64,000 nt of DNA, from NCBI RefSeq assembly GCF_002706425.1, contig NZ_CP017713.1, positions 1,612,001-1,676,000 on the forward strand, given 5' to 3'. This document shows, one piece after another, positions 55,097 through 63,496 of this stretch. Source of the stretch: Loigolactobacillus coryniformis subsp. coryniformis KCTC 3167 = DSM 20001 (GTDB taxonomy: Bacteria > Bacillota > Bacilli > Lactobacillales > Lactobacillaceae). The notes under the pieces were generated by a model. The model saw only the letters and a program-made list of their open reading frames with translations. It ran no database searches and had not been told where the DNA came from. A program made the position numbers and the translations under genes. Every line of letters starts with the position of its first letter. The first letter of the stretch is position 1.

Positions 55097-55313
55097 GTGG
55101 TAAATTAGGCGCTCAGGATTTGAGGTCTAGCCTACTACTCCACAAAAGTAGTTGATTATTAGCAAACACCACTAATAATCTTGATGCTACGGACGTTGAC
55201 CATTCTTGTGGCAAAATTCATGCCGCAAGAAACATGGCAGCTAGGAGATAAGAGACACGCAGTGGCGCGTTCTCATAGCGTAGCTGAGCGGAAGATCCTG
55301 CCTAATTTATCAC
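55097..55313. repeat. Family C element, 217 bp, with terminal inverted repeats
   Basis: The ends GTGGTAAATTAGGC (55097-55110) and GCCTAATTTATCAC (55300-55313) are inverted repeats with one mismatch. Inside are GATTATTAG/CTAATAATC and TTCTTGTGGCA/TGCCGCAAGAA hairpins. Blocks of it recur reversed at 3141-3287. It looks like a MITE or a structured RNA element inserted between the DUF1659 and DUF2922 genes. Confidence 0.6.
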
Positions 55314-55464
55314 GTTTCCACTACCCCTGAGTAACGCGCACCGCCCCATTTCCGCCGCCAAGCGTACGCCCCGACGCTAAATCGCGGAAATACCGCACCA
55401 CTGAATTATCTACTACTACGCAATACACCACTACACCCAATCCACCACAGAGAGGAGCATTCCC

Positions 55465-55719
55465 ATGAAACAACTTGATATGGAGTTCAAGAACGAAATC
55501 GGCAAAACGAAACATATGCGCCTGAACTACGCTTCCCAGACCCTGGACGAAACTACGATCAAAACAGCGATGCAAACGATCGCCGATTTGAAGATGTTTG
55601 AGTTGGAAGCGGTTAATCCGTACGCAACGCCAATCAAGGCGCAGTACATTGAACGGACAGTGACACCAATTTTTGGCGGTGAAACTGAATCTGAACCAAA
55701 AGCTAAGATTGCCGAATAA
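55465..55719 (+). CDS. DUF2922 family small protein
   Basis: 84 residues. KQLDMEFKNEIGKTKHMRLNY followed by LDETTIKTAMQTIADLKMF is the DUF2922 pattern (shown in two pieces). The C-terminal acidic tail is variable. Unknown function. GAGAGGAG precedes the ATG. Probably in the same transcription unit as the DUF1659 gene before the family C element was inserted between them. Confidence 0.78.
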   Translation: MKQLDMEFKNEIGKTKHMRLNYASQTLDETTIKTAMQTIADLKMFELEAVNPYATPIKAQYIERTVTPIFGGETESEPKAKIAE

Positions 55720-55728
55720 TTACTGTAT

Positions 55729-55766
55729 GCAAAGAAGCCACACTTTAGCCGGTGTGGCTTCTTTGC
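55729..55766 (+). terminator. Hairpin terminator after DUF2922
   Basis: GCAAAGAAGCCACAC/GTGTGGCTTCTTTGC, a perfect 15-bp stem with a weak T-tract inside the stem end. Confidence 0.7.
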
Positions 55767-55880
55767 GTTGAGAACCATGGTTGTATAACTTACACATTAT
55801 TCGATGAAACTAACTAAAAATAGCTACCGAACAGTAATTATTTGCAAGAATACAAAATATTATTAGTTGGTAAGACCAAA

Positions 55881-56606
55881 CTATTTATCCTTACTATCAA
55901 AACCGCCGCCTAGATAAACCCCACCAAAGAAGCCGCCCCACATATCACTTAAATTCAGATTAGGCTGATAATGTGGCTTGACCCTTGTGCGGGTGGTCAT
56001 GGTTAAATAAGTTTCGTGATAGTTGTTATCCGGTCGGCTTAAGGTAGTCGACGGGTTGAAGACTTTTTCCAAGTCTGGCAGCTTGCCGGTTGCCTTTTCT
56101 TTTTCGGTAGCCGGCGTTAGATAGTAGCCATAGCTACCGGAGTAAAGCTTGCGGCGTTTAAGGTCTACCGGATAACTATACGCTTCCAAGCCTTTGTATA
56201 ACCGTGATAAATCAGTGTTACCTAAGGTCAAACCGGTGTTCAACCCTAACCAACGCAAGTCCCCGCTGTTCATGATATCGGGACCGAACACTAAATACCG
56301 GATAAAACCCCGTTTAGCATCATTAGCCGCCTCGATTTTCGGCAACTTAGGCTCCCACGTGTAAGGACTATTCACAAAGTAATAACGAGCGGTTAACCCA
56401 AACTTACTAAACTCGTAATAGTAACTATCCTTTAACTGGTAGGTGTCGCCCTGTAAGTCTAAGCCAAAATGAATCTTAAAAGCACCATTTACCCAAAAGT
56501 TAGTTAAATCAGCGGTGTATAGGCTCAAGGCGTACGGCTCTTTGCCTTGGCTTACCCCGTTTTTAAGTGTTTCCCGCTGGTAGATATCTAAGCGCTGAAT
56601 AAGCAT
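55881..56606 (-). CDS. Uncharacterised 241-residue protein
   Basis: I do not recognise the family. The sequence is rich in Tyr, Gly and Leu, looks beta-rich (YQLKDSYYYEFSKFGLTARYY, here as DSYYYEF and LTARYYF) and ends in a Gly-rich stretch (WGGFFGGVYLGGGF). No signal peptide or membrane segment. A perfect AAGGGGG ribosome site precedes the ATG. It lies at the left border of the AT-rich restriction-modification cassette. The 360 bases upstream of it (56607-56966) are AT-rich, and I see no gene or clear site there. Confidence 0.6.
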   Translation of the reverse strand: MLIQRLDIYQRETLKNGVSQGKEPYALSLYTADLTNFWVNGAFKIHFGLDLQGDTYQLKDSYYYEFSKFGLTARYYFVNSPYTWEPKLPKIEAANDAKRGFIRYLVFGPDIMNSGDLRWLGLNTGLTLGNTDLSRLYKGLEAYSYPVDLKRRKLYSGSYGYYLTPATEKEKATGKLPDLEKVFNPSTTLSRPDNNYHETYLTMTTRTRVKPHYQPNLNLSDMWGGFFGGVYLGGGFDSKDK

Positions 56607-56966
56607 AAGTTATTCCCCCTTTTTTAACCAAATTCACTTTTAAACACAGCTTACTACTTTTCACAATAATAGTTAATGAGCCAGCACCTATTGAAAGACA
56701 TTAATTCGATAAGGAACCTCTTGTTTTGGCACTGCTAAGCTACGTAATCGCAGATCAATGTTTACTAGATCATCCTTGTATCTCATTATATAGTAAATTG
56801 CTCGCAGTCGTTAATTGCCAGCTCTTGTTTTACTTGCTTAAAACAACACCATTCAGGGACAACGTCAAACGACGAAGCATAATTCCGTGCCATATCAGTG
56901 TCTACTTGCAAAATAATCATATACATTTCAATTGAAAAAACAGTGATATATGGAAACCCAAACAAA

Positions 56967-58784
56967 CTAACTTAAAATCAGCTTATTTGTCATCAATTTC
57001 GGAATATCTGTTGTTTTTAAATTCCCGGATGATACTTTATTGGCTAAACGCAATAATACCTCAGTTGTCATCGCACCGCCATCCATATTTGTTTGGTTAT
57101 GCGTGCGAGTTAATTGATCCAGATACTTACCTGTAAAGCCACCTGCTACCCATAAATAATATATATTATTTTTTAACAGCGTCGCTGGAAAGGCCTCCCA
57201 CCAGCGGTTTGGTGTTACATTCTGGTTTTTATCAATCACATCTGTAATATAATCAACCATTTCACGTTGTTGATCCACTGGGATGTTATAACCATTCGAA
57301 TAAGCTTTCGTATCCAGAATAATTCCATAAGTAGAGTTATAATAAACTGCTCCATCTGGCCTATTTTGTCCGCCAAGATGTTCTCCATTCAATTCAAAGT
57401 ACTTTTTAAAAATTTCAACTACTTTTACTTCAAACAAAGTAGCTTCAAGGGTGTTTTGAGAACGTGTAGTTGCCTTTTTCCACGACATTTCAATAACTTC
57501 TATATCGGCAGGATCAATTTCTGTAAGTTCATTGAGTAGCGTATTTTTAGTTTTTTGTAAGGCGGCATCCTTTAGTACCGGTGTCATATTAACACTTGGT
57601 ACTTCAAAATTATTAACGCTATCTCTAAAATAGATATTCCCACCATCTCTATCAATGTTTAGACCAAATCGAATTAATCCTTGAATATCAGCTTGTAGAA
57701 CACCCATACCGTCAAATAATCCGCGTTCTTTAAGATATTCACTTAACGCCGATATCTTTGTAATTTGCTGCATCCCTTTAAGCGTGTATGCACGACGAAT
57801 TTTTACATAATTTTTATTAGTGACCTTAGTTGCCAACATATGCCAGGAAACGTACTTCTCTATAGCATGGTGGCGAGAAAAACCCTTGGCCAGCTTCAAA
57901 GCTCGCCGACCCCTCATACCATTAATTTGATAAGCATGCGGTGTATATTCTTCATCACCATCGACTACTCGAACTAATTTACGTGACTTGATCAGATCAA
58001 GAGCAATTAACCATCTAGAAATAGTTCGTGCCCATTTATCTGCAGACCCTTCTACATCACTACGAACATCGCCCTTTTTATTTTGTGGTGTATCATGTAA
58101 ATATTCAAACCATTCGGATTCCTCAAAAGAAGTAAAACCTGGTTCCCCAGAAAATCCTAACTCATGACCAATTTTAAATTTCGATAACAAAACAGTAGTG
58201 TCTTGATTATCTGATTTTACATTATTTAACAAATATAAGAACCGTACGGCTGGTGGATAAGCCATAACTACGGGAACTAGAAATGCTTTTTCTTCAGCGC
58301 TTAAAATGTATGTTTTCTCCTTACCATTCTTCCAAGTTCCATCTGGTTGTTGTGCAAATCTCTTGCCTAGCTCTGTAATGCTTAATAAATCAGTATCTTC
58401 ACTTACTTCAAAGAAATGTAATGTCAACGCCCAATTCAAGAATCCTTCTGCCGTCCATTCATCTGTCCATGCCTTTTCTTTCTTATTATCACCACCTGAC
58501 AATTGAGCTAAACCAAATGCTACTTGATGCTTTCTGTCCTTTACTCCCGTATAATTCTTTGGAAAAACAGCCTTACCTTTCATTTGGTTATAAGTTATCT
58601 GAATCTCAGGCCGTGTAAGCCTATTCCTTAAAGCATTTCTCTGCACACTATCTTCAATATAGTCTAATCCTGTATCTAATAAGTACGTATAATAAGGTGA
58701 ATCTCTCACCAATATTTGAACAGTTCTTTTTAATTTACCAAAATTGGATGGATTCTGAATCCATCCAAATTCATGTGCGCCCAT
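56967..58784 (-). CDS. FokI-type IIS restriction endonuclease (R1)
   Basis: 605 residues. The N-terminal DNA-recognition part resembles FokI (FGWIQNPSNFGKLKRTVQ, then DEWTAEGFLNWALTL, LGFSGEPGFTSF and GSADKWARTISRWL). The C-terminal part (about 425-600) is a FokI cleavage domain with the catalytic set PDG (Asp477), Asp491 and Lys493 in ILDTKAY, followed by RWWEAFP and LTRTHNQTN. At the two positions that form the dimer salt bridge in FokI (Asp483/Arg487) it has Arg507 and Asp511, a swap. ATG 58784 follows GGGAG at good spacing; the frame opens at 58835 with an unrelated hydrophobic stretch. Divergent from the methyltransferase gene. Confidence 0.92.
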   Translation of the reverse strand: MGAHEFGWIQNPSNFGKLKRTVQILVRDSPYYTYLLDTGLDYIEDSVQRNALRNRLTRPEIQITYNQMKGKAVFPKNYTGVKDRKHQVAFGLAQLSGGDNKKEKAWTDEWTAEGFLNWALTLHFFEVSEDTDLLSITELGKRFAQQPDGTWKNGKEKTYILSAEEKAFLVPVVMAYPPAVRFLYLLNNVKSDNQDTTVLLSKFKIGHELGFSGEPGFTSFEESEWFEYLHDTPQNKKGDVRSDVEGSADKWARTISRWLIALDLIKSRKLVRVVDGDEEYTPHAYQINGMRGRRALKLAKGFSRHHAIEKYVSWHMLATKVTNKNYVKIRRAYTLKGMQQITKISALSEYLKERGLFDGMGVLQADIQGLIRFGLNIDRDGGNIYFRDSVNNFEVPSVNMTPVLKDAALQKTKNTLLNELTEIDPADIEVIEMSWKKATTRSQNTLEATLFEVKVVEIFKKYFELNGEHLGGQNRPDGAVYYNSTYGIILDTKAYSNGYNIPVDQQREMVDYITDVIDKNQNVTPNRWWEAFPATLLKNNIYYLWVAGGFTGKYLDQLTRTHNQTNMDGGAMTTEVLLRLANKVSSGNLKTTDIPKLMTNKLILS

Positions 58785-58887
58785 GTTAACCACTCCCAAT
58801 AAGATTATGATAATTGTAACGCATTGAAATATCAAAATCAGTACACTGTCAGAACAATATGCACATTAAAATAAATAATCGTGTAAT

Positions 58888-58951
58888 GCGTATATTAATA
58901 AATAGATACGCCATATAGTATTTGCAGAAGAATGGCTACTAATGCTATACT
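58888..58951 (+). promoter_or_regulatory. Divergent R1/methyltransferase control region
   Basis: TTGCAG (58922-58927) and TATACT (58946-58951), 18 bases apart, form a promoter for the methyltransferase. An inverted repeat GCGTAT/ATACGC (58888-58911) lies between it and R1 and could be an operator. No controller protein gene is seen. Confidence 0.5.
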
Positions 58952-58983
58952 AGCGTTGATAGGATGTAATAGGATGTGAGATA

Positions 58984-60948
58984 ATGAGATTTATCGGAAG
59001 CAAAGCCCATCTACTAAAAAAAATAGATGAAATATTATTACCAAATTTAACAGGAAAAGAAAAAACGTTTGTGGATTTATTTGCTGGTTCAAATAGTGTT
59101 GCACAATATTATAAAAGAAGATACGCAGTAACTAGTAATGATCTTTTAGCATTTTCAAATTGTATTGCTAAAGGAACAATTGAACTTAATACAACCCCTA
59201 CTTTTGGCACCCTTAGAGGAGTTGGAATTACTGATCCCTTAAAGTATTTACAATCTACAGACCTAAGCAAATATGATGGTGACTTTATAACAAAAGAATA
59301 CTCTCCTGCTGGACCAGATGGACGTATGTATTTCACTATTGAAAATGCCAAACGTATTGACTTTATCAGAAATACCATTGATAAATGGCACACAAATAGC
59401 TTGATCAACGAGCAGGAATTCTACTATATATTAAGCATCTTACTACAGGCAGTTCCATTTGTGTCAAACATAACCGGAACATACGGTGCCTATTTAAAAC
59501 ATTGGGATAAACGATCCTTTAAAAAAATTGAGTTAATTCCTACGCCAATAATTAATAATCACCACAAAAATAAAGCACTTAATATGGACGCAGTCATATT
59601 GAGTAAACAAATAAGTGGCGATATTTTATATATTGACACGCCATATAATAATCGTCAATATGCACCAAATTACCATATTTTAGAAACAATCGCACTAAAC
59701 GACCATCCTACTGTACACGGTGTAACCGGACAACGTGACAATCGGGAAAAGCGTTCTGATTTTGCAATGAAATCACGTGCAAAACAAGCAATGATAAAAT
59801 TACTAACCAATTTAAATTTTTCTCACGTTGTGGTCAGTTATTCAACTGATGGTATCATCCCTGAAGATGAGTTAAAACAACTTATTACAGACATTGCATT
59901 AGATGGACATGTGATTGAAAAGCGAATTCCTTATCGGAAATATAAATCTAAAATAATCAACCCTGATGATGAACTGTATGAACTACTTTTTTATTTTCAA
60001 CCAGCACATGCCCTACTAAAGAAAAAAAGGGCTATTGTAAAATCAACCAATATACAAACCAGCCTATTTAAAGATACCGCAACCATTAGTACAGTACCTA
60101 GTAGTGGATTCATTAAAAGTCCGTTAAACTATATTGGTGGAAAATACAAACTACTGCCACAACTATTTCAATATCTACCTAAACACGCGGATAAGTTTAT
60201 TGATCTTTTTAGCGGTGGTGGGAATGTCGGCATTAACGTCAATGCCGACACAGTTTTTTTCAATGATTTAAATAGTAAAATTAATGAGCTTTTTCGGTAT
60301 TTTCAAGGTCAAGACCCAAATACTTTAATCACAAAAATACAAAAACGTATAACTGATTATGATCTATCTAAAACGAATGAAAAAAATTTTTTGAAATTTC
60401 GTGCTGATTATAATGCACATCAAAATCCATTAGACCTATATGTACTTGCGGCTTATAGCTTTAACTATCAATTCCGCTTTAATAACAGCATGGAATATAA
60501 TAATCCATTTGGTCGAAATCGTAGTCATTTTTCAGAAAGCATGGCAAATCACTTGATCCGATTCGTATCCAAACTAAATATTCTTGATGCACATTTCACG
60601 GATTATTACTTTACGGACTTTGACATGAGTACTCTTACAAAGAAGTCGTTTGTTTATGCTGATCCGCCATATTTAATTACTACAGGTTCATACAATGATG
60701 GCAATCGTGGATTTAAAAATTGGACATCCACGCAAGAAAAAGAACTATATCAATTATTAGACGACATTAATGATCGCGGTATACATTTTGCATTAAGCAA
60801 CGTTACTGATCATAAAGGTAAATCAAATGATATTTTGAAAGAATGGATTAAAAAATATCACGTACACGTTCTAAATTATAATTACAAAAATTCATCACAC
60901 AATACCACAGCACTTGATAGTCGTGAAATACTAGTTACAAATTATTAA
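58984..60948 (+). CDS. Fused double adenine-N6 methyltransferase (M.FokI-like)
   Basis: 654 residues made of two complete D12/Dam-class methyltransferases in one chain, as in M.FokI, where each half methylates one strand of the asymmetric site. First half: SAM motif VDLFAGS (30-36) and catalytic DTPYNNRQY (218-226). Second half, from about 375: SPLNYIGGKYKLLPQL, SAM motif IDLFSGGG (406-413) and DPPY (560-563). Both halves look active (DTPY variants occur in this group). It should protect the site(s) cut by the flanking nucleases. The downstream nuclease gene starts 71 bases later. Confidence 0.92.
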   Translation: MRFIGSKAHLLKKIDEILLPNLTGKEKTFVDLFAGSNSVAQYYKRRYAVTSNDLLAFSNCIAKGTIELNTTPTFGTLRGVGITDPLKYLQSTDLSKYDGDFITKEYSPAGPDGRMYFTIENAKRIDFIRNTIDKWHTNSLINEQEFYYILSILLQAVPFVSNITGTYGAYLKHWDKRSFKKIELIPTPIINNHHKNKALNMDAVILSKQISGDILYIDTPYNNRQYAPNYHILETIALNDHPTVHGVTGQRDNREKRSDFAMKSRAKQAMIKLLTNLNFSHVVVSYSTDGIIPEDELKQLITDIALDGHVIEKRIPYRKYKSKIINPDDELYELLFYFQPAHALLKKKRAIVKSTNIQTSLFKDTATISTVPSSGFIKSPLNYIGGKYKLLPQLFQYLPKHADKFIDLFSGGGNVGINVNADTVFFNDLNSKINELFRYFQGQDPNTLITKIQKRITDYDLSKTNEKNFLKFRADYNAHQNPLDLYVLAAYSFNYQFRFNNSMEYNNPFGRNRSHFSESMANHLIRFVSKLNILDAHFTDYYFTDFDMSTLTKKSFVYADPPYLITTGSYNDGNRGFKNWTSTQEKELYQLLDDINDRGIHFALSNVTDHKGKSNDILKEWIKKYHVHVLNYNYKNSSHNTTALDSREILVTNY

Positions 60949-60976
60949 GAATAAAAAAGTTAACAATACTTCAGTC

Positions 60977-60985
60977 TGATATAAT
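60977..60985 (+). promoter_or_regulatory. Extended -10 promoter before the second nuclease gene
   Basis: TGATATAAT is a consensus extended -10 in the 71-base gap between methyltransferase and R2. R2 could thus be transcribed on its own, after or beside the methyltransferase. Confidence 0.5.
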
Positions 60986-61019
60986 TAGTTTATTAACTCA
61001 TAGGATTGAAGGCCTTTTA

Positions 61020-62933
61020 ATGACTATTACTATAAATTATTATCCTAAAAAAACAAAACGTTTTTCCATCGGTTTAGGGCAAGATGTCGGTAGTTTACGC
61101 AGTATGGTAAATATGTTACAAGTATTTGTAATTAATTCCCCTATCCAGAAGAAATTAATTAAGCGTCTTTCTTGGCGTATGAGCGATCAAACTCTGCATA
61201 AAAAATATTTAAAAATATTATCATCTAGCCCTGTTCGAGCGACAGTAAAAGATTTAAGCATAGAATATAAAAAACTAAAGCATACTAATGCATCACCAAA
61301 TATACGTGGAATTCTACAAGGTATTATGGATGGCCAGAAATATGCCAGAGATCGTAACAACAACTTATTATTAGATCCGGAAGGAAAACCTTATAAACTC
61401 TCTATGCGTAGTTGGGCAATTCGTAATTTCATATCATTGGCCATTTCACTTGGCTTTTTAAACTGGAATCGAGTTAACGGTGATATTACATTAACAGCTT
61501 TTGGCTACCAACTAGCAACAGCAAAACATTTTTCAACAGAAGAATTAACAAACGACGAAACTAAGTTATTTACGCGAGCATTTATTTCGCTTCCTTATGC
61601 TGTTGGATTTATGCGTACACTTAAAAATACACCAAATGGATTGAATAAATTCGAACTAGGTGAGAAATTTGGCTTTGCTGGTGAAGAAGGATTCGTCAGT
61701 TTTGGCTCAAAAATATTTATAGACGCACTGAAAGAAGCTTATCGTAAAAATGATGAAAAATTGGCTAAGACAATAAATTCTAATTGGGAAAGTACTAGTG
61801 ATAAATATATTCGGAGTCTTGCCTCTTTATTGGGCAAACTTAACTTTGTCCATACCTCTAAACAAAAAATTAAATATAAAGATGAAGAACAAAAAGACAG
61901 ATCTTTTAAAATCAGTATATATTCTCTAACCGGGCTTGGAAGACAAGCTCTTGGATACGCTCTAGGACTGTCTAGTCATCCACGTTCAAAAAAAAACATT
62001 ATATGGGATATGTTAGCTACCAAAGGTAGTCAACAAACGTACATCCGTACAGTCAGGGCCTTAATTCTAAAAGAGTTAAGTGAATCAAGATATCTAACTG
62101 CAGAATTATTAGCAACTCGTATTAATAATAATCGTATTAATAGCAAGAGAGTTTTAAACGGTGAGTTAGTAACTGCTGATGAAATTATTGATCACATTAC
62201 TGGTCTCAATGGCATTGGTTTAGAAATCACAAGTAGCCATCGTGGTTTTATACTTAAAGATAAAATCAGTGATTTTGAAATTCCAGTTTTGGCAACTGAC
62301 TTGCCACATAAGGACAATGTAATAAAGCAACAAGACGAGTTACGGCCAATGCTCAAACATGTAAATCATAAATATTTACAACTTGTTGAGCTTGCATTCG
62401 AATCATCTCGAAATAGTGAATATTCACAGTTTGAAACACTTACTATGGAATTAGTATTAAAATACCTTGACTTTTCAGGTAAGTCATTAGGTGGTGCAAA
62501 TAAACCGGATGGCATTGCTTGGGATCCTCTCGGTAACTTTTTAATCTTTGATACTAAGGCCTATAAACATGGATATACCTTATCTAACAATACTGATAGG
62601 GTTGCACGTTATATTAACGATGTGCGCGATAAAGATATACAAAGAATATCTCGTTGGTGGCAAAGTATTCCAACATATATTGATGTAAAAAATAAATTAC
62701 AATTCGTATATATTTCTGGCAGCTTTACAGGTCACTATTTACGACTTCTAAATGACTTACGATCTCGTACTAGAGCAAAAGGTGGTTTGGTGACTGTCGA
62801 AAAATTACTATTAACGACTGAGCGCTACTTAGCCGAAGCTGATTACACTCATAAAGAACTATTTGACGATTGGATGGATGATAATATTGAACATGAAGAG
62901 TATTTTTATTCCCTACAGGATGCACTAAAATAG
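61020..62933 (+). CDS. FokI-type IIS restriction endonuclease, second and divergent (R2)
   Basis: 637 residues with the same architecture as R1 but low overall similarity. Shared landmarks of the recognition part are AISLGFLNW, FGFAGEEGFVSF and STSDKYIRSLASLLGKL. The cleavage domain (about 445-605) has PDG (Asp497), Asp511 and Lys513 in IFDTKAY, and RWWQSIP. At the FokI dimer positions it keeps Asp526 and Arg530. The N-terminal 60 residues lack the FGWxQNP helix of R1 and FokI, so the DNA-reading part may differ. A C-terminal acidic extension of about 30 residues is extra. AAGG precedes the ATG. Confidence 0.88.
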   Translation: MTITINYYPKKTKRFSIGLGQDVGSLRSMVNMLQVFVINSPIQKKLIKRLSWRMSDQTLHKKYLKILSSSPVRATVKDLSIEYKKLKHTNASPNIRGILQGIMDGQKYARDRNNNLLLDPEGKPYKLSMRSWAIRNFISLAISLGFLNWNRVNGDITLTAFGYQLATAKHFSTEELTNDETKLFTRAFISLPYAVGFMRTLKNTPNGLNKFELGEKFGFAGEEGFVSFGSKIFIDALKEAYRKNDEKLAKTINSNWESTSDKYIRSLASLLGKLNFVHTSKQKIKYKDEEQKDRSFKISIYSLTGLGRQALGYALGLSSHPRSKKNIIWDMLATKGSQQTYIRTVRALILKELSESRYLTAELLATRINNNRINSKRVLNGELVTADEIIDHITGLNGIGLEITSSHRGFILKDKISDFEIPVLATDLPHKDNVIKQQDELRPMLKHVNHKYLQLVELAFESSRNSEYSQFETLTMELVLKYLDFSGKSLGGANKPDGIAWDPLGNFLIFDTKAYKHGYTLSNNTDRVARYINDVRDKDIQRISRWWQSIPTYIDVKNKLQFVYISGSFTGHYLRLLNDLRSRTRAKGGLVTVEKLLLTTERYLAEADYTHKELFDDWMDDNIEHEEYFYSLQDALK

Positions 62934-63001
62934 CACTGGAATTAATAAAAAAGATCATTAATCAAATGCTGAACTTACTTAATATAATCGAGGTCCCCCA
63001 C

Positions 63002-63418
63002 ATGACTAATTTCACCGTCAACCTAACACCTGGCAACACCTATACCAACAAAGAACTGTCTGCCGCTTTCAACGTCAGTAATATGGGCGGTATGCGTTAC
63101 TCAAAAAAAAATAACGCGCTAGTTCTGATCTCCGACCACACCAAAGGTTACGACGACCACCGCGAGCACGATATTCTCTACTATACTGGTATGGGTAAAT
63201 ATGGCGATCAATCGCTGGACTTCGGTCAAAACAAACGACTGCAAAGTGTTTCAATTGCTACTGCCACCAATATTTATCTGTTTGAAGTGTTGAAGAAGAC
63301 GGAATACATTTATCGCGGGCCAGTCACTCTTTGTCAGGAACCCTTTCAAGAACAACAGCTTGATTTTGACGAAAAACCGCGCAAAGTTTGGATTTTCCCG
63401 TTAAAAGTTAATCAGTAA
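63002..63418 (+). CDS. Orphan SRA/YDG-like modified-DNA-binding domain protein
   Basis: 138 residues. YTNKELSAAFNVSNMGGMRYS, DHTKGYDDH and YYTGMGKYGDQSLDFGQNK (quoted in pieces) match the N-terminal reader domain of a group of HNH restriction enzymes thought to bind modified cytosine (SRA/YDG-like). Those enzymes carry a C-terminal HNH nuclease; here the protein ends after the reader domain. It may be a regulator or a recognition subunit for the McrC-type nuclease next to it. ATG 63002 follows GAGG; the longer frame from 62966 has no ribosome site. Confidence 0.65.
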   Translation: MTNFTVNLTPGNTYTNKELSAAFNVSNMGGMRYSKKNNALVLISDHTKGYDDHREHDILYYTGMGKYGDQSLDFGQNKRLQSVSIATATNIYLFEVLKKTEYIYRGPVTLCQEPFQEQQLDFDEKPRKVWIFPLKVNQ

Positions 63419-63426
63419 GAGCAGCA

Positions 63427-63463
63427 AAAGACACGTAGAAGCTAAATTCCACGCGTCTTTTTA
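63427..63463. terminator. Imperfect terminator between convergent genes
   Basis: AAAAGACACGT and ACGCGTCTTTTT pair with one mismatch around a 15-base loop. Confidence 0.6.
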
Positions 63464-63496
63464 ACTGCATTTCTTTCCACCAACTCACGCCACACC

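Noticed and set aside
56726-56935. 69-codon plus-strand frame in the gap before the R1 nuclease
   Set aside because: No ribosome site and no protein-like pattern; AT-rich intergenic DNA.
58960-58980. Two GGATG sequences, the FokI site, just before the methyltransferase start
   Set aside because: Short motif expected by chance, and it doubles as the ribosome-site region; the real recognition site of this system is unknown.
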